Origin: Apophysomyces variabilis
Lineage: Eukaryota; Mucoromycota; Mucoromycetes; Mucorales; Mucoraceae
DNA: 64,000 bases
NCBI GenBank assembly: GCA_002749535.1
Contig: MZZL01000387.1
Span: 141,249 to 205,248 of the forward strand
Reading direction: 5' to 3'
Positions within the stretch are counted from its first letter, which is position 1. Each line of letters begins with the position of its first letter. The notes under the pieces are model-generated. The model searched no databases. It was not told the DNA's origin and was given only the letters and a program-made list of their open reading frames with translations. Of this stretch, positions 36,501-47,883 are shown one piece after another. The position numbers were made by a program, and so were the translations under genes.

Positions 36501-38377
36501 AGCTGCTGTTGTTGTTGCACTGGTACTCTCAGATGCCGCTACCACGCCCGAAGAAATAACTCCTTCCATCAAGTTTTCAGATCGAATGCAATTTTCAACC
36601 TCAACCTATCACAATGCTTAACGTCACCTCCAAAAAAATCAGTTTCCTATTACCGTAATCCTCGATAACAAGGTATCCAAACCACCAGCATTACAGAAAG
36701 CTGAAAATGAGGTTGTATAAGAATTTACAATGGTGTCCAATAATCCGACCACTTTTGTCACGTTCTGAAAGGGAGACTTAATAAGCCACTTGTTATTTAG
36801 CAGAAATTAAACTTACCCTAATATGGACTGACTGATGATTTTCTACAATGTTTACCAAAGTTGGGATGATACCGGCAGACATCAGCATTTGTGCACCCGA
36901 CTGAGTCTGTAAAAGATAGGATAGGAATGTAAAAAGTGCATCTAAGAACTCTTGTGGGAATGCTACGGAGATGTCGAATAAAGAGAGAAGGTGTAAGAGA
37001 GCAGAAAGGACAAAGCAATGCAAAAGCTCACCGTAATTCATTTCTGATTGGTTTGTCTGACGTAAAATATACAATAATGTACCATGATTTGCAGATGCGT
37101 TAAAGGCTGTTAGAATTTCTGAAAGCTTGCTGCGATGTCGGGCGACGGCGTCTAATGCATACAGTGCATATGTTTGTATGTCCTATGAATGGATGATTAG
37201 CAACTTGCAAAAACGTGCACTGCCGAAATTACATATGAAACCATCTTTTCAGGATGCATCAACTCGGCTAGTTGACTCACTAGATGGGGTTCGTACACAA
37301 AGACTTTGTTCTGGGCAGTCGTTTCAGATACGGTATGTGCTGCAAAGAATGAAGCAAAGGGTGAGCAAGGATCGAGAGACGCCAAGTGGAAGCATTACCC
37401 ATGATAGCAATGGATAGGAATTGGATGATTAATAACTGTCGCCGTACTTTTGGGTCAGCTATATGTCTTGAAACGCGAATACGGTTCGCTAGTTCGAAAT
37501 GATAGTCGGAAGGTATATTGTGTTGTTTCACCAAATCATTGAATATGTCAATATCGGATTTTTCTGTTTCAGATGCCATTTGTGCTGTTACAATGTTGAT
37601 GCCCTCAAGCTGACCGTCCCCACTGGTGTCGTTGAATGATCGAGTGCGGTAGAATTGAAGCTTCAAGGTTGTCATCTCCTCCGTCACCGTTAAATCATCA
37701 CGGGACAGTTCCACAAGATCTTTGTGAAATGCCCAACCCCGCGCCAGTTCTGTAATTTTATCCTGCGGAGCCGTGAAACTAGGTCGAATTGCCCGAGGAT
37801 TGTTCACACGCTGCGCAGGTCGCAACAAAAATCGTAAAACAGCTTCCAGTACATCAATATCCGTCGTATTAAGAAGAGAGTTCATATGCTGCGGTCAGAT
37901 ATTTTTAAAGAAGATATAAGCAACGCCATCAAACGAGATATTAAAAGACTTTACCTCGTATGAACTATAAATGTTTCTATTGGTACAATTCTCGAATAAT
38001 GTTTTCGACAGATTTGCAATAGCGATAAGGAGGCGTTTTGTACCAGGGTCGAAGTTTTGTGCTTGAATGTGGTCAAGCTCGTATTCGAGACACACACGCT
38101 GTAAAATGGCGTCAAAGCGATTGAGAGCATGTGCCCAATGAAAAAGATCTCCTCGTGGAAATGTCCAGTCCTTTAGTTTCTCGATGTGGACTGGAATTTG
38201 GTCTTCTGAATCTGTCTCCAGTTTCCCGATCACATCACGCAGTTGACTTGGCTACAGTTGTAAATCGAAGTCCAAAAGCAAGTGTTCGTTGGTTATTCCT
38301 ATATAAAGAGAACAACAACTATAAAATGTACATACCAAAGGCGCAAGCTTCTTTGATGGAGTCTTTCTGATCTTCAT
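26423..38377 (-). CDS. TOM1: HECT E3 ubiquitin ligase, HUWE1/Tom1 orthologue
   Basis: Fourteen exons: 38377-38336, 38251-37955, 37888-37399, 37339-37233, 37182-37032, 36962-36817, 36764-36654, 36605-35697, 35641-35106, 35048-31251, 31200-31059, 31010-30744, 30694-26580 and 26525-26423. They total 11214 nt, 3737 residues (yeast Tom1 3268, human HUWE1 4374). The N-terminus MKIRKTPSKKLAPLPSQLRD and GDLFHWAHALNRFDAIL match HUWE1. Order: DUF908/DUF913 armadillo region (1-1100), UBA domain (about 1306-1345, TLVDMGFLRSAAEHAMIRC), long Asp/Glu run (about 1413-1450), second acidic region (about 2200-2400), two UBM repeats (about 2717-2770: LEALPDELREEV, LNALPDDIREEV), and HECT domain (about 3380-3737). 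The catalytic cysteine is Cys3704 in SAHTCFNQ; its codon is split TG/T by the last intron. The enzyme ubiquitinates many nuclear and stress-related substrates. A leader intron (38451-38387) is likely. Confidence 0.96.
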
Positions 38378-38857
38378 GATCGTAGACTAACGTAATCAAG
38401 CACGATCACGTCAGCAGATAATTAAAGAAGAAACGGAAAAAGAAATCTTACCTAGACGGTAAGGATTAACGGGAGCTGATTATATTTAAAGATGTCTTGC
38501 GTGCACGGAAAGTTAAGACCGAGAAAAAAGTTAGAACAAAAGTGATGAATCTCACAATAAGAAAAGAGAAAGATAAAAAAAGAGAGGAAAGCGAAAAGGA
38601 GCAGTTGCTGCTTACAAGCACTACAGAGCTACACTCCGACACGTCATTTCGATATTTTTAAAAGCCCGGCCCACTGAAAGGATGGTGAGCAGAGAGCAGG
38701 TGAGCTAGGGGGACTGGTGCTGTGGCCTGAGTGAACTTGCTAAGGTTTTTATACCCATCCAATAGGGCAGCCAAGTGCTCATCAGCATGAACTCAATCTT
38801 GCGCCATCGCTCAAATTTGCGAATACGGCAATATCATTTCTAAATATTGAGGACATA
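38378..38857. promoter_or_regulatory. HUWE1/TOM1 upstream region with probable leader intron
   Basis: On the minus strand CTAG|GTAAGATTTC at 38451 and TTACGTTAG at 38387 make a good GT-AG intron of 65 nt just before the ATG, so the 5-prime leader is probably spliced. No gene is seen in the remaining upstream DNA. Confidence 0.4.
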
Positions 38858-39201
38858 TTATCCAGTCAACCGACGAGGAGAGGATAACGATTCAAAAAGT
38901 TGGCGGACACCAATGCTTATCTGGAAATCCAATTCATCTGTCTCCTCATTCATCTGCTTGTTTTGTAAGACAGACGCTGGTAACACATTGACATAGGCCT
39001 TTAAATAACGCAAGGTGTGCGCGAGAAGTCTACTCCATTTTACTCTAGCCAAGAAAGAAATGCAACAGTTTTAGGCCAAGTACGTGAGAAAGATGTGCTT
39101 TTTTTTGCTTTTTTCCACTCGGACTGGTGCAGAATGTACAATGGCAAGCTTAATATTGGGTTTAAATACGAAGAAGAACGTCTTTATATCCACTTGTTCT
39201 T
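38858..39201 (-). other. Coding-like two-exon segment, unknown protein or pseudogene
   Basis: Minus-strand segments 39201-39084 and 39044-38858 join in frame across a 39-nt GT-AG intron. They read about 100 residues, including VDIKTFFFVFKPNIKLAIVH, APVRVEKSKKKHIFLTVKWS, LLAHTLRYLKAYVNVLP and QISIGVRQLFESLSSP before a stop. Codon use looks genuine. The first segment follows a pyrimidine-rich acceptor (ATCCTTTAAG), but no upstream exon or start codon was found in the next 350 bp. It is either the 3-prime end of a short gene with a tiny first exon or a remnant. I do not recognise the family. Confidence 0.35.
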
Positions 39202-39823
39202 CTTAAAGGATAATAGTCTTAAACGTTACAAAATTCTGTTCACTAGAAACTTTTAGTTACAGGAAGATATACATAACACATAGACTAATATTGCTGTCAT
39301 GATATATCTTTGCGTTGATTATTGCTTACTGAAAAGCGCATGAGAACAAAACCTTGCTCAAATGGATAATATTATATGGCTCGTATCAACAAAATTAACC
39401 GAGTTGATGTCAAAATAGAGTTCAAAGCGCTCTACTGGGTTAATTACACTTATCTTTATGTTTGGATGCATCAAAATCTGAGAAAAAGAGAGAGAAAGAG
39501 GCGTACATTTCTTTTATTTGGTTAAAACAAAAAGAAAAGGATTCATAAAAAATAACCCAACGATATGGTCAGCCATGGGGGGGAACTGGTAAAAGGAAAA
39601 GAGATATATAGAGGGAAAAAACCGTTGTATGGTTATTTTAATTCCTGGAACTCATATGAAGTGTGTAAGAAGAAGGAAAAACAGAACAATAAAAACAAAA
39701 AGAAAAAAGAAAACAAAGAAACAAAAGAAAACAATGTGTACATTATAATGATCCGAATGTCTAGCTTTCGGGAATTGGAGCGGGTGATGGTGAATGTTAT
39801 GGTTGCTATGTTTGTCATGGTTG
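39202..39823. other. Intergenic, AT-rich, 3-prime side of the DUF3020 gene
   Basis: Contains an A-rich tract around 39675-39735 and GTT/GTC-rich DNA near 39800 that is the C-terminal coding end of the next gene. Two small minus frames here mirror a plus frame and are not supported. Confidence 0.4.
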
Positions 39824-40944
39824 TCATGGTTGTTGTTTTTGTTGTTGTTGTGTTGCATCCGCATAGTTCAGGACGACTCCGACAAACTCGTCCAAGATTT
39901 TTGTTTGTTCAACATATTTAATACCACCTTTTGTAGTAGGAGCAGGTATGCAGGTCGACTGCTCACTGGTTTCGAAGGGGGAGTTTACATGAGGCAAAAA
40001 GGTATGCATAGGTGGCAAAACTAAGCATTCCGGCTCACTGTTGACACTGCTCATACTACTGATACTGCTGCTACTTGTCCGACGCTGACTACGCAAACTT
40101 GGAGATAAACAAGGAAGCATAGGTGAAGACGCCAGAGAGGAAGAGGAAGAGATAGGCGAAAACTGACGAGGACGCAAGATATCAATAGACGGCAATTCAA
40201 TTTTCTGCTGTGTCCCGCTGTAAAAAGGAAGCTCAACCAGGTCATTGAGCTTTGAAGATCGACATGAAGACGAGGCATTTCCACGTGGCTCGTGCGGTGA
40301 AGGCACTGGCCAAGTCTCTCGTTGTTCTACTCCCATACGTCGGCCCAAACGTCTAGCGATTTCGTCACGTACAAAAGCTTGCTTCTCAGGTGAATCATGT
40401 TCTCCAAACTTTTGACGTGCCAAACGATAAACACGGCATCGAAGGTCATTTTGTCGGTTCTTTTCTCGATTTTCAGCACGCCATTTGCGCATCCTTTTTG
40501 ATACATACAAAAAAGCTTGTTAGTTTTGGATCATTTTCTTTCTGACCAAGGATCGATTTTTTTCTTTTTACCTTTCTGTCGTTTCTTCTTTTGAAACTAC
40601 TTTTTTGGCATGACCTTTCCATCGTTTCTGATCGCGACTACGAACGTAAGGGATATTATGGATATTTGGGTTTTCCATATGACGTTTTCTGGATTGATAA
40701 ACATAAGTTTTCTTCCTTTTTCTTTCATTTTTTATTTTGAATGAGGTCTACTTACAAATTTGAGCGAGTGGCAAAGACTGAATAAAAAGTCATGTTAGTG
40801 AGAACGAGAATAAGAAGAGGAAGAAGAAGAGGAAGTAGGAAGAAATAAAGAATGAAAGGGTTTCAATGGGAGTTGAATAAATAGTAACTTACTTTTGGGG
40901 CACTGGGGACATGCAAAAATCTTTGCGACTTCTTCGTGTGCCAT
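39824..40944 (-). CDS. C2H2 zinc-finger plus DUF3020 protein, putative transcription regulator
   Basis: Four exons, 40944-40893, 40777-40756, 40688-40572 and 40493-39824, give 861 nt, 286 residues. Residues 12-35 form a C2H2-like finger, ACPQCPKIFATRSNLKRHM then NPNIH, with Cys12, Cys15, His28 and His35 (C-x2-C-x12-H-x6-H). Residues about 65-116 match the fungal DUF3020 domain: RMRKWRAENREKNRQNDLRC, VYRLARQKFGEHDSPEKQAF, EIARRLGRR. The rest is Ser-rich and disordered, ending in a Gln/Pro tail. DUF3020 is found in fungal regulatory proteins, and together with the finger it suggests a nuclear DNA-binding role; targets are unknown. Exon 2 is only 22 nt and supplies the middle of the finger, so the finger is built from three exons. 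Upstream lie several kilobases without a gene. Confidence 0.85.
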
Positions 40945-43905
40945 GTTTTAAAACGACGATTGTACGACAAACAAAGAACCACCTTTTGACAGGAGAAGAG
41001 GAAGAAAAAAAGGGGACGGATGCTATAGTGATTATTTATTTCTGAACAAAAAAAAATTGACTTGTCTTTTTCAATCTATCCATATAATGTCGTTTGTAAT
41101 AAATATCCGCCAACTCAACTACATATAACATATATATACATATCAACTCAAACCTATCATACATATATGATTTGCATATACAAAAAAAATTGTTTAGCCC
41201 AACAACTTCTTCTTCTGTTTTGACTAAAGGGAGTTCCCCGTTTATTACGTTGTTTTGGCGGGAAAGATGAACTCCGGGTCCTTTCAAGGGTCAAACTCCC
41301 AAACCTATAGTCTTACCATATTTTTATTTTTTGCTTCCCTTTTTCTTGCATAGACTGGCTTTTTTTTTCTTGTTTCCGTTACTACTCATCTTATTTATGT
41401 ACAATGTGCACATCTGTTTATAACCTTCTTTTTTCCTATTTGTTTCATCCACGGCCCACTTCTTTTTACTTGCTAGCTTAACTCCCTTGGCCAAGCAGTA
41501 AAGTAAGAAGAAAAAGGCATCTCTAACTAATATTATTCTATCTCTCTTACTCTTTCGTTCTCCACACATTCCCCGAAACCCGCGTTATATGCAAAAAAAG
41601 AGTAATATCATCTTAACGCACGCATGCACGCACTGGATAATGCCACTTTAATCTTTTTTAAAAGAGAAAATAAGAAAAAGTCGTTATTATGCACAACTCG
41701 CCGGAGGCGGGGATAGATTAAAAAAGTAACGACATGTATCATGCATAAATAAATCATTTGTGGCCTCTTGTTTGGATTTTGCAGCTTTCGGCTTCTCTTC
41801 CGATACCATCAGTTTTGTGTGCCAAGGGGAACGACGTACAAGAATATCCACATTTTGCTTTCTTTATGTGGATTTTTTTACATTATCTCCTGTTCCATCT
41901 CCCCGTAACTACATTAAATGGAATTGATCTATAAAACATTGCCATAGAAAAGCTATAATTCAATGAGCAGTAACTGTTTTGTAAGAGGGCAAAAGAAAAG
42001 AAAGTAAAAGCTTTGCGCCACGTCGGAACTCCTTGCCCCGGTAGTGAGATAGATAGAACCATATTTTAGTACCACGAACAAGGCACACTTTAGATTTTAT
42101 CATGGTCTGCACATCTGGTCGTGCAACCAAGCAGCCGCCGGAGACTACATATTTTGAGGGACAATCTATCATCGGTTTGCCACTCTATCACAAAAGACAC
42201 CTTAAAGGATAAAAAAAATTCTCCAGTTTTTGATCAAAAGGGAGGATGAAATTTCTGATCACCCGGAGATGGTCATGCATACAATCGAAAGAAAAGATAA
42301 AAGAAGAATAAAACTATCGATACAAGCTTTCCTAGACTCAATTGTTTGTCTTGTGCCGTAGGAATGCTTTGTTTTTTTCCTAAACGTTACTCATAACTCT
42401 ACTTGCAATTTGTGCAACCGGAAGCACAAATGCAATCGTGATTATATCTGCGGAAGCAAAGAAAATTCAATGAATGCGATTACCCGCCGAAATGCGAATG
42501 CTCATTGGCAATCAATTCTTGTTACTGATAGTCCAATTATTCCGCATACGTTTAGCCGATATCAACAAAAAGGTTCAGACTGTACTGAAATAGGACAAGT
42601 TGCCTGCAAAGCTAGAAAGTAGAAAAAAAAGCAAGAAGGCTATGCGTAACACAACGAAAAGACGCTTAGACCTGTTTCATATGAAATGTAATAGTAACGC
42701 TTAACTTTTCAATACAGCAGTCTGTTTCAAGGCAACCCAATATCATTATGTCAATTGATGTCAAAGCAGCTCAAGCAAAAGAAAAAAAAAGGTACTGTTA
42801 AGGAATGCATTGATACACACAGAAAAAGAGAGAGTACGAAAATTTTTTCATTTGACAATTTGACTCTCATTCTTTGCGTTTTCGCATTGACATCCCTGGG
42901 ATCTCCGTTTAAGGTATTAATTCCTACCCTCTAACTGCTTTATGAGTATTAACAACCAAACTCTGCCGATAAGGAACAATCACTTCACTTTTCTTGAAAT
43001 TCAATCATGGAAGGTAAGAGGTTTTACACCTTGATGTTGTACTTGATTCCTTTATTCGCGCTGAGATAGGGCGTGTTGAAAACCTTGTCTTGTTTTCTTT
43101 TGGTGGTTGTGCATCTGCAGACAACACAGACATATCACTATTTTAGGAATAGAGATTCGTAGAACGGCTGTTTTGAAAATGGTTTCAGTGATAGTTAACT
43201 TTATTAACACATGAAATCCTGGCGAAACGCATAGGTCCTGCAGGTTCCATTATTATTATTATTATTATTATTATTGTTATTTTTCTTCTTGCACTGACTC
43301 GAATTTCCGAGCATTGGAGGACTGCATATGATGTCAGGGGAAAAATATATTACCTGGTTGATTTATTTTCTTTTGTCTCCATGATTGTAAGGTAAGTTAG
43401 ACTTTTCGCCTTCACTATCAAACGATACGTAACAAATCATCTGTAACTGACTGTTTAAGTCGTCATATTTGTCATATTCTCGACTGAAGGATGGTACAAG
43501 ATCATACGAATCAATTATGTTTACATACCATCCGCGATGTGTACTGGTAGTACAAAGAAACATGTACACAGCCTAAGTTACTCGCGTTTTCAAACAAAGA
43601 GGAAGCATAACTGTCTAATTTTGAATTTTTTGCCCAACCAAATTCCTGACATCCGATAAAGCTATCTTTATCTTTAGCGGAAAACACAAGATGGACGAAA
43701 CATGTGTCATATGTTTTATAAAAACCATATTATTTCAGAACAATTTGAGGCTTTGTTTTATTGACATTTGTGTCCGTTATTTGGAAAAGAAGAAAGCACT
43801 TTTTTCTTTGCAGTAAAAGAATCTTGTCGTTTATCTAAGGATAAGTCGCGAGTCTAAAAATAAGCAAATAGATCCTGAAGGAACCGGCTATGTATGTCAT
43901 TCTTT
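40945..43905. other. Long gene-poor interval
   Basis: AT-rich DNA with short frames only. A 70-codon minus frame (41960-42172) and a 70-codon plus frame (42410-42622) have no firm family match. At 43006-43012 ATGGAAG is followed by a consensus donor (GTAAGAGG), and an acceptor at about 43116-43121 would continue it for eight codons to a stop, which looks like an orphan first exon. No tRNA or rRNA gene was recognised. Confidence 0.4.
43250..43275. repeat. (ATT)n microsatellite
   Basis: About eight perfect TTA/ATT units in a row, followed by a TTG variant. Ordinary simple repeat in AT-rich DNA. Confidence 0.9.
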
Positions 43906-44130
43906 CATACTGTTTATTAAGTTACGCTATTCTAACAAAATATTTGCGTCTATGGGAAAACCAAGTTTGCACTAAAAGTAAAGAATAAGTATGCGTCATC
44001 ATTAAATAGGCTAGATCGAAAACCACATTTCGCTTATATTGAGCCTGGCCCTCAAATATTCGCAAAATCGATTGGAGCAGCATACAATATACGTTCATAG
44101 TTAGTAAATGGAAGGATATCTTGATGTCTT
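43906..44130. repeat. Dispersed repeat, copy 2 (diverged)
   Basis: Counterpart of 10563-10790 in the same orientation. Conserved blocks include GTTACGCTATTCTAA, AAGTTTGCACTAAAAG, TATGCGTCATCATTAA, GGAGCAGCATA, ATACGTTCATAGTTAGTAAA and TGGAAGGATA. The spacing is nearly the same in both copies. Confidence 0.7.
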
Positions 44131-45386
44131 CTACTTGCTCTGAAACGCATCATACCTATCAGTGTAGTTACTCATGCCGCACCAAATCCATGATGAATGT
44201 AAAAGGGATACAGAGAGAAAAAAAAATATACAGAGAGAAAAAAAAAAATAAAGGGAGGGTCCGGGAATGGATATCCGGCGCAAAATCCACCCACGGGCTT
44301 GATATTTTTTATCGCCTGTGCCGTCAGAGTGTCGAAGAAATAAGTCAGGAACTATGATAATTCTCGAACTTCTTCGATGCTTTACCAGTTTTTTGGATTT
44401 CACCAGTGTCCGAAATGACCCGATGTTTCAAGTTGTCTTAAATGTTTGGAAGCATATGTTGTTTTTGCTCTCAGAGACGGATATTTACGTCAATTGACCG
44501 GAACAGAGTGTACAGTGAGAGGCACTTGATGAATGCTATTCAATATTTATTGCATCCTGAAGTTAGATGGCTGCAGAATAGCGACAACACCCGATATTGT
44601 CGTACCTTGTTTCACATAATCTTTCTCTTGAGATATGTCTTGTGCGTATTTTTCGTTCAATGCTGCGCATTTTCTAGAAAATATGATATTACTGATGGAA
44701 TATTGTTGTAGTAGTAGTAGTAGATTACCTTTTATTGAAAGTGAGCATCTCATTCTATATTTTTCTGATTTTATACTTGGAAGATTAATCCGGCGTACTA
44801 GTATCATGCGGTTAGATAACCTTCTAATGTCTGTGCACTTTAATTTACGGGATACTTTTTGTCATACATTACATTGATGGAGGTATTGACGGATCATGTA
44901 GTTGAAAATACAGTAAGAAATAAAGCTAAAAGAAAAGATGAAAGAGGACAACACATAGTGTTATCAATGGAAAGACGCGTCATAGTATGAGGTTTTAATG
45001 TTTGGTAGTCGCGAAGATATGCAATTTGTTGTCGATCGATGTCATGAAACGAGCTGCACCCGCCTGCCAAGAAAAAAGACATAACTCAGGTTTGAGTAGA
45101 CTGAAAGCATCGTATGAAGAAGCAGAGCCATCATCGATCATCATGCAATCCATCAATGGAATGATTGGCTATTTGAACTGACATGTGTTACATGCCTGTA
45201 TTTGCCCTTAACTGACGCGAACATCTTCCCCAGAAAATGTAAGTTATAGGAGTATAGTAACAATGATGGACCATCGGCTCTTATCGTTTCATCCGACTAA
45301 GTTCGTTTCTGAATGGGCATTATCAGAAAGTGGTAGAACCATGTTATTTTACTGCATTCTGTCTCTGACCCCCTTTAGCAAGATGT
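44131..45386. other. Probably decayed mobile-element DNA between two repeat blocks
   Basis: Flanked on the left by repeat copy 2 and on the right by a block shared with the end of the TnpB/Fanzor-like relic. A piece at about 44445-44530 reads AYVVFALRDGYLRQLTGTE in one frame before two stops, which looks like eroded coding sequence. Nothing intact is present. Confidence 0.35.
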
Positions 45387-45515
45387 GTACTATGTACAGT
45401 AGAAGCGTGGTTTGAGCATTCTGTTACGGCACCATATCAGGAGGAAGTTTATCATTGTCAAGGCAAATGCATCTGTTCACTAGCGCAGAAGTACCTTTTA
45501 AGTAACGCTAATCAC
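45387..45515 (+). repeat. Second copy of the element 3-prime end
   Basis: ACTATGTACAGTAGAAGCGTGG and AGCGCAGAAGTACCTTTTAAGT match blocks at 18848-18975 in the same order and orientation with similar spacing. Confidence 0.55.
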
Positions 45516-47680
45516 ATTGCAAGAACCTATAAGTTCAGGACAGTGTATAATCAAGCTTACCATATTTGCTCCGATAAAAGACACCCATACTGCCACGTAG
45601 AATACCTCAACACAACCTGTTTGGCTCATTGAATGCAAAACATACCATACATGCACTTCAACTAGATCTTTGGGCTGAAGCTCAACAGTGACCAATGTAC
45701 TGGCAAAACAAGAGAACCGGCAACTGGATGTTGTTCTGAGATCCAAGCTCATATGTCTACCTAGAGCACGAAATATCCGATAATTTCAGTACATTGAGCG
45801 GACGAAGAATAAAACAGAACGTAGAGAAATTGAACATGGCCAGCGATGTTTTACGTTATATGATGATAGTCTGAGCTGACGAATATCCGTGATGTTTCTG
45901 ATAGTATTTAATGACATGGATCCATACACACATATATGGAATGATGCTGTTGAGAGCATTGCAGAAGCATACCAATAGCAGAGGAATTGTCCGTTCCATG
46001 ATGGATTGCTTTGTCCACCTTCGCCAGGCTATAAATATAATTGCATCGTTGAGTCTAGTGCTGCATTGATACACTTTAAAAGTGCTATAAGCAGAATATC
46101 CTCGCTAGCCGTCGAGAAAGTGATAAAACACCTTCTGAGGAAGCTTGCGGCTAGTAAAAGATTCACTTGGATTTTGAGGATTAATCGCAATAAGAGTAAA
46201 CGTATATTGATTGGCATGTTGTTCGTATTAAGCTGAGAAATAGAAACGTTACCAAGTCCAGTCGTCTGTAGGACAAAATAGGTCTATTGTTATACTCATA
46301 CACGGCCTGGATTGCCACTACCGGTTCCTTCTTTAGCCACTAACTGAGAACCAATTTGATCACTGGTCATCAAGTCAACGGTAGAATTGCATCCATCAGA
46401 TAATCTTCCTAAAGAAAGAAGAAAATAGGCACTCCGGTTTCCTTAATACGTGCATGGTTGATCTGACCTTCGTAAACACGTGGTTGTATTTTCGCTAGAC
46501 TCCCTGATGAAAACAGTGTGGAAATAAACCACATCGGGTGGCGTGTTAGCCTGACTGGGGGTCTGATTCTTGTTTTCGATTGGACCCAGATTTATCGAAA
46601 ATATGTTCGAAAATTGCATCGTACAGGATAGCATAGATCATGGAAATCTTTTAACATAAGGAGGATTTGCCGATGCTGCATGTCTCTTTCCCTAAATCAC
46701 AGAGACGATAGTGATCGTTTAGATTAAGAAAAGCACTGGATAAAGCGAAAAAGCGTGGGCATATCATTACCACACAAAAGTCGTACAGTGCTTGGTTTTT
46801 TTTTATTTCCTTCTGACCAGGGGATCGAGGAGACAGAAAATCACCAGTCTAAAATATCCCCTTCTTATGCAGTTTTTTCGTCGTACATGGGTGGATTGTA
46901 GAGGTCATTTTTTAATGCAACGTATGTTTGTATTGGCTGAATAAAGAGAAAAAGTGGGTATCACTCTTTTAAAACCGGAATATAGAGAAAAGTGGAGAGC
47001 AAAACCGTTGAGTGATCATTTTTTCCTTTCAAGGATAAACAAACTTAAAAATTTTCTGCATTCCCTTAAATGTGGCCTATTTGACATTGAGATCGGCATG
47101 GCAGAATCCCTTGCTAATCCTCAATAGGTATCAACTACATGTCCTATTCGTGTATAGCCAGAATGAAACACAAAAGAGACAAAAAGGAAAAGAAAGGGCC
47201 TAACTGGCCATGGCTGTCATGTTGCCTCGTGGAAAAGTCTGGGATTTTTTTTATCAGTAAAGGCTTTCTGTTTATTCATTACAGACAGTCCGCGTTAGAG
47301 AGTGAGTTAACAAACAATAACCTTTTTTTATGATTCATTGAATTCTTTGTTCCACAACCATGGTTACAGTTGCAGAACAGGTGTTATAACAAAAAACGTC
47401 CATAATTACTCTCCGAACCCTTTATTTCGACTTTAGAGTTGCATTATAGTTATATTTGTATCCGGTCAGAGTCATGTAAAGGCCAAACTATATGACACAC
47501 GTAGACATACACACACTGATTAGACACGCACACCACATACACCTGCCTCTATGGTAGTTTTGTTTTGCAAGTGATCCCCTTAACTAACAACCCTGGAACC
47601 CCTTTTCCTTTTCATCTTTTTTTTTTGCAACTCCCATCTATACGGCTCACCCCTTCCTAAAAAAAACAAAAGGACATTGA
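45516..47680. other. Gene-poor interval upstream of the MFS gene
   Basis: Only short frames without motifs (for example 45498-45752 minus, 46006-46236 plus, 46443-46634 minus). The right part has T-rich and CT-rich tracts typical of a fungal promoter. Confidence 0.4.
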
Positions 47681-47688
47681 TATATAAA
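47681..47688 (+). promoter_or_regulatory. TATA-like box of the MFS gene
   Basis: TATATAAA lies about 195 nt upstream of the ATG, and a (CT)n tract around 47842-47868 sits between it and the start codon. Confidence 0.4.
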
Positions 47689-47883
47689 CCTTTAATCATC
47701 CTTTTAGAGTATGTTAAGGCGTACATTACCCTAAGCGTACAGAAAAAAAAAGAAAAGTAGAATATTTACTGCGTAGATACTCTTTGTTCTTTTCTTTTTG
47801 ACATCCTCTTGTTCCCCGAAAAAAAAGTAGAGAAGAAAGCTTTCTCTCTCTCTCTATCTCCCTCTCTGGCACGCACACACACC

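Noticed and set aside
36963..37031. Reading through 36817-37074 as one uninterrupted exon of HUWE1/TOM1
   Set aside because: The inserted 23 residues break the alignment with HUWE1 (NY followed by F-P-Q-E-F), and both splice sites are good, so an intron was preferred.
42396..42480. Cysteine pattern like a Zn2Cys6 cluster (CNLCNRKHKC...C)
   Set aside because: The spacing is one residue short of the usual C-x2-C-x6-C, no start codon or second half of the cluster follows, and the frame ends within 70 codons.
43250..43275. Possible CRISPR-like or structured array at the ATT repeats and other short repeats
   Set aside because: Plain microsatellite without spacers; the genome is eukaryotic and no spaced direct repeats occur in the window.
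44121..44403. Overlapping plus (78 codons) and minus (90 codons) frames
   Set aside because: Driven by a purine-rich tract with two AGAGAGAAAAAAA runs; lies in decayed repeat DNA.
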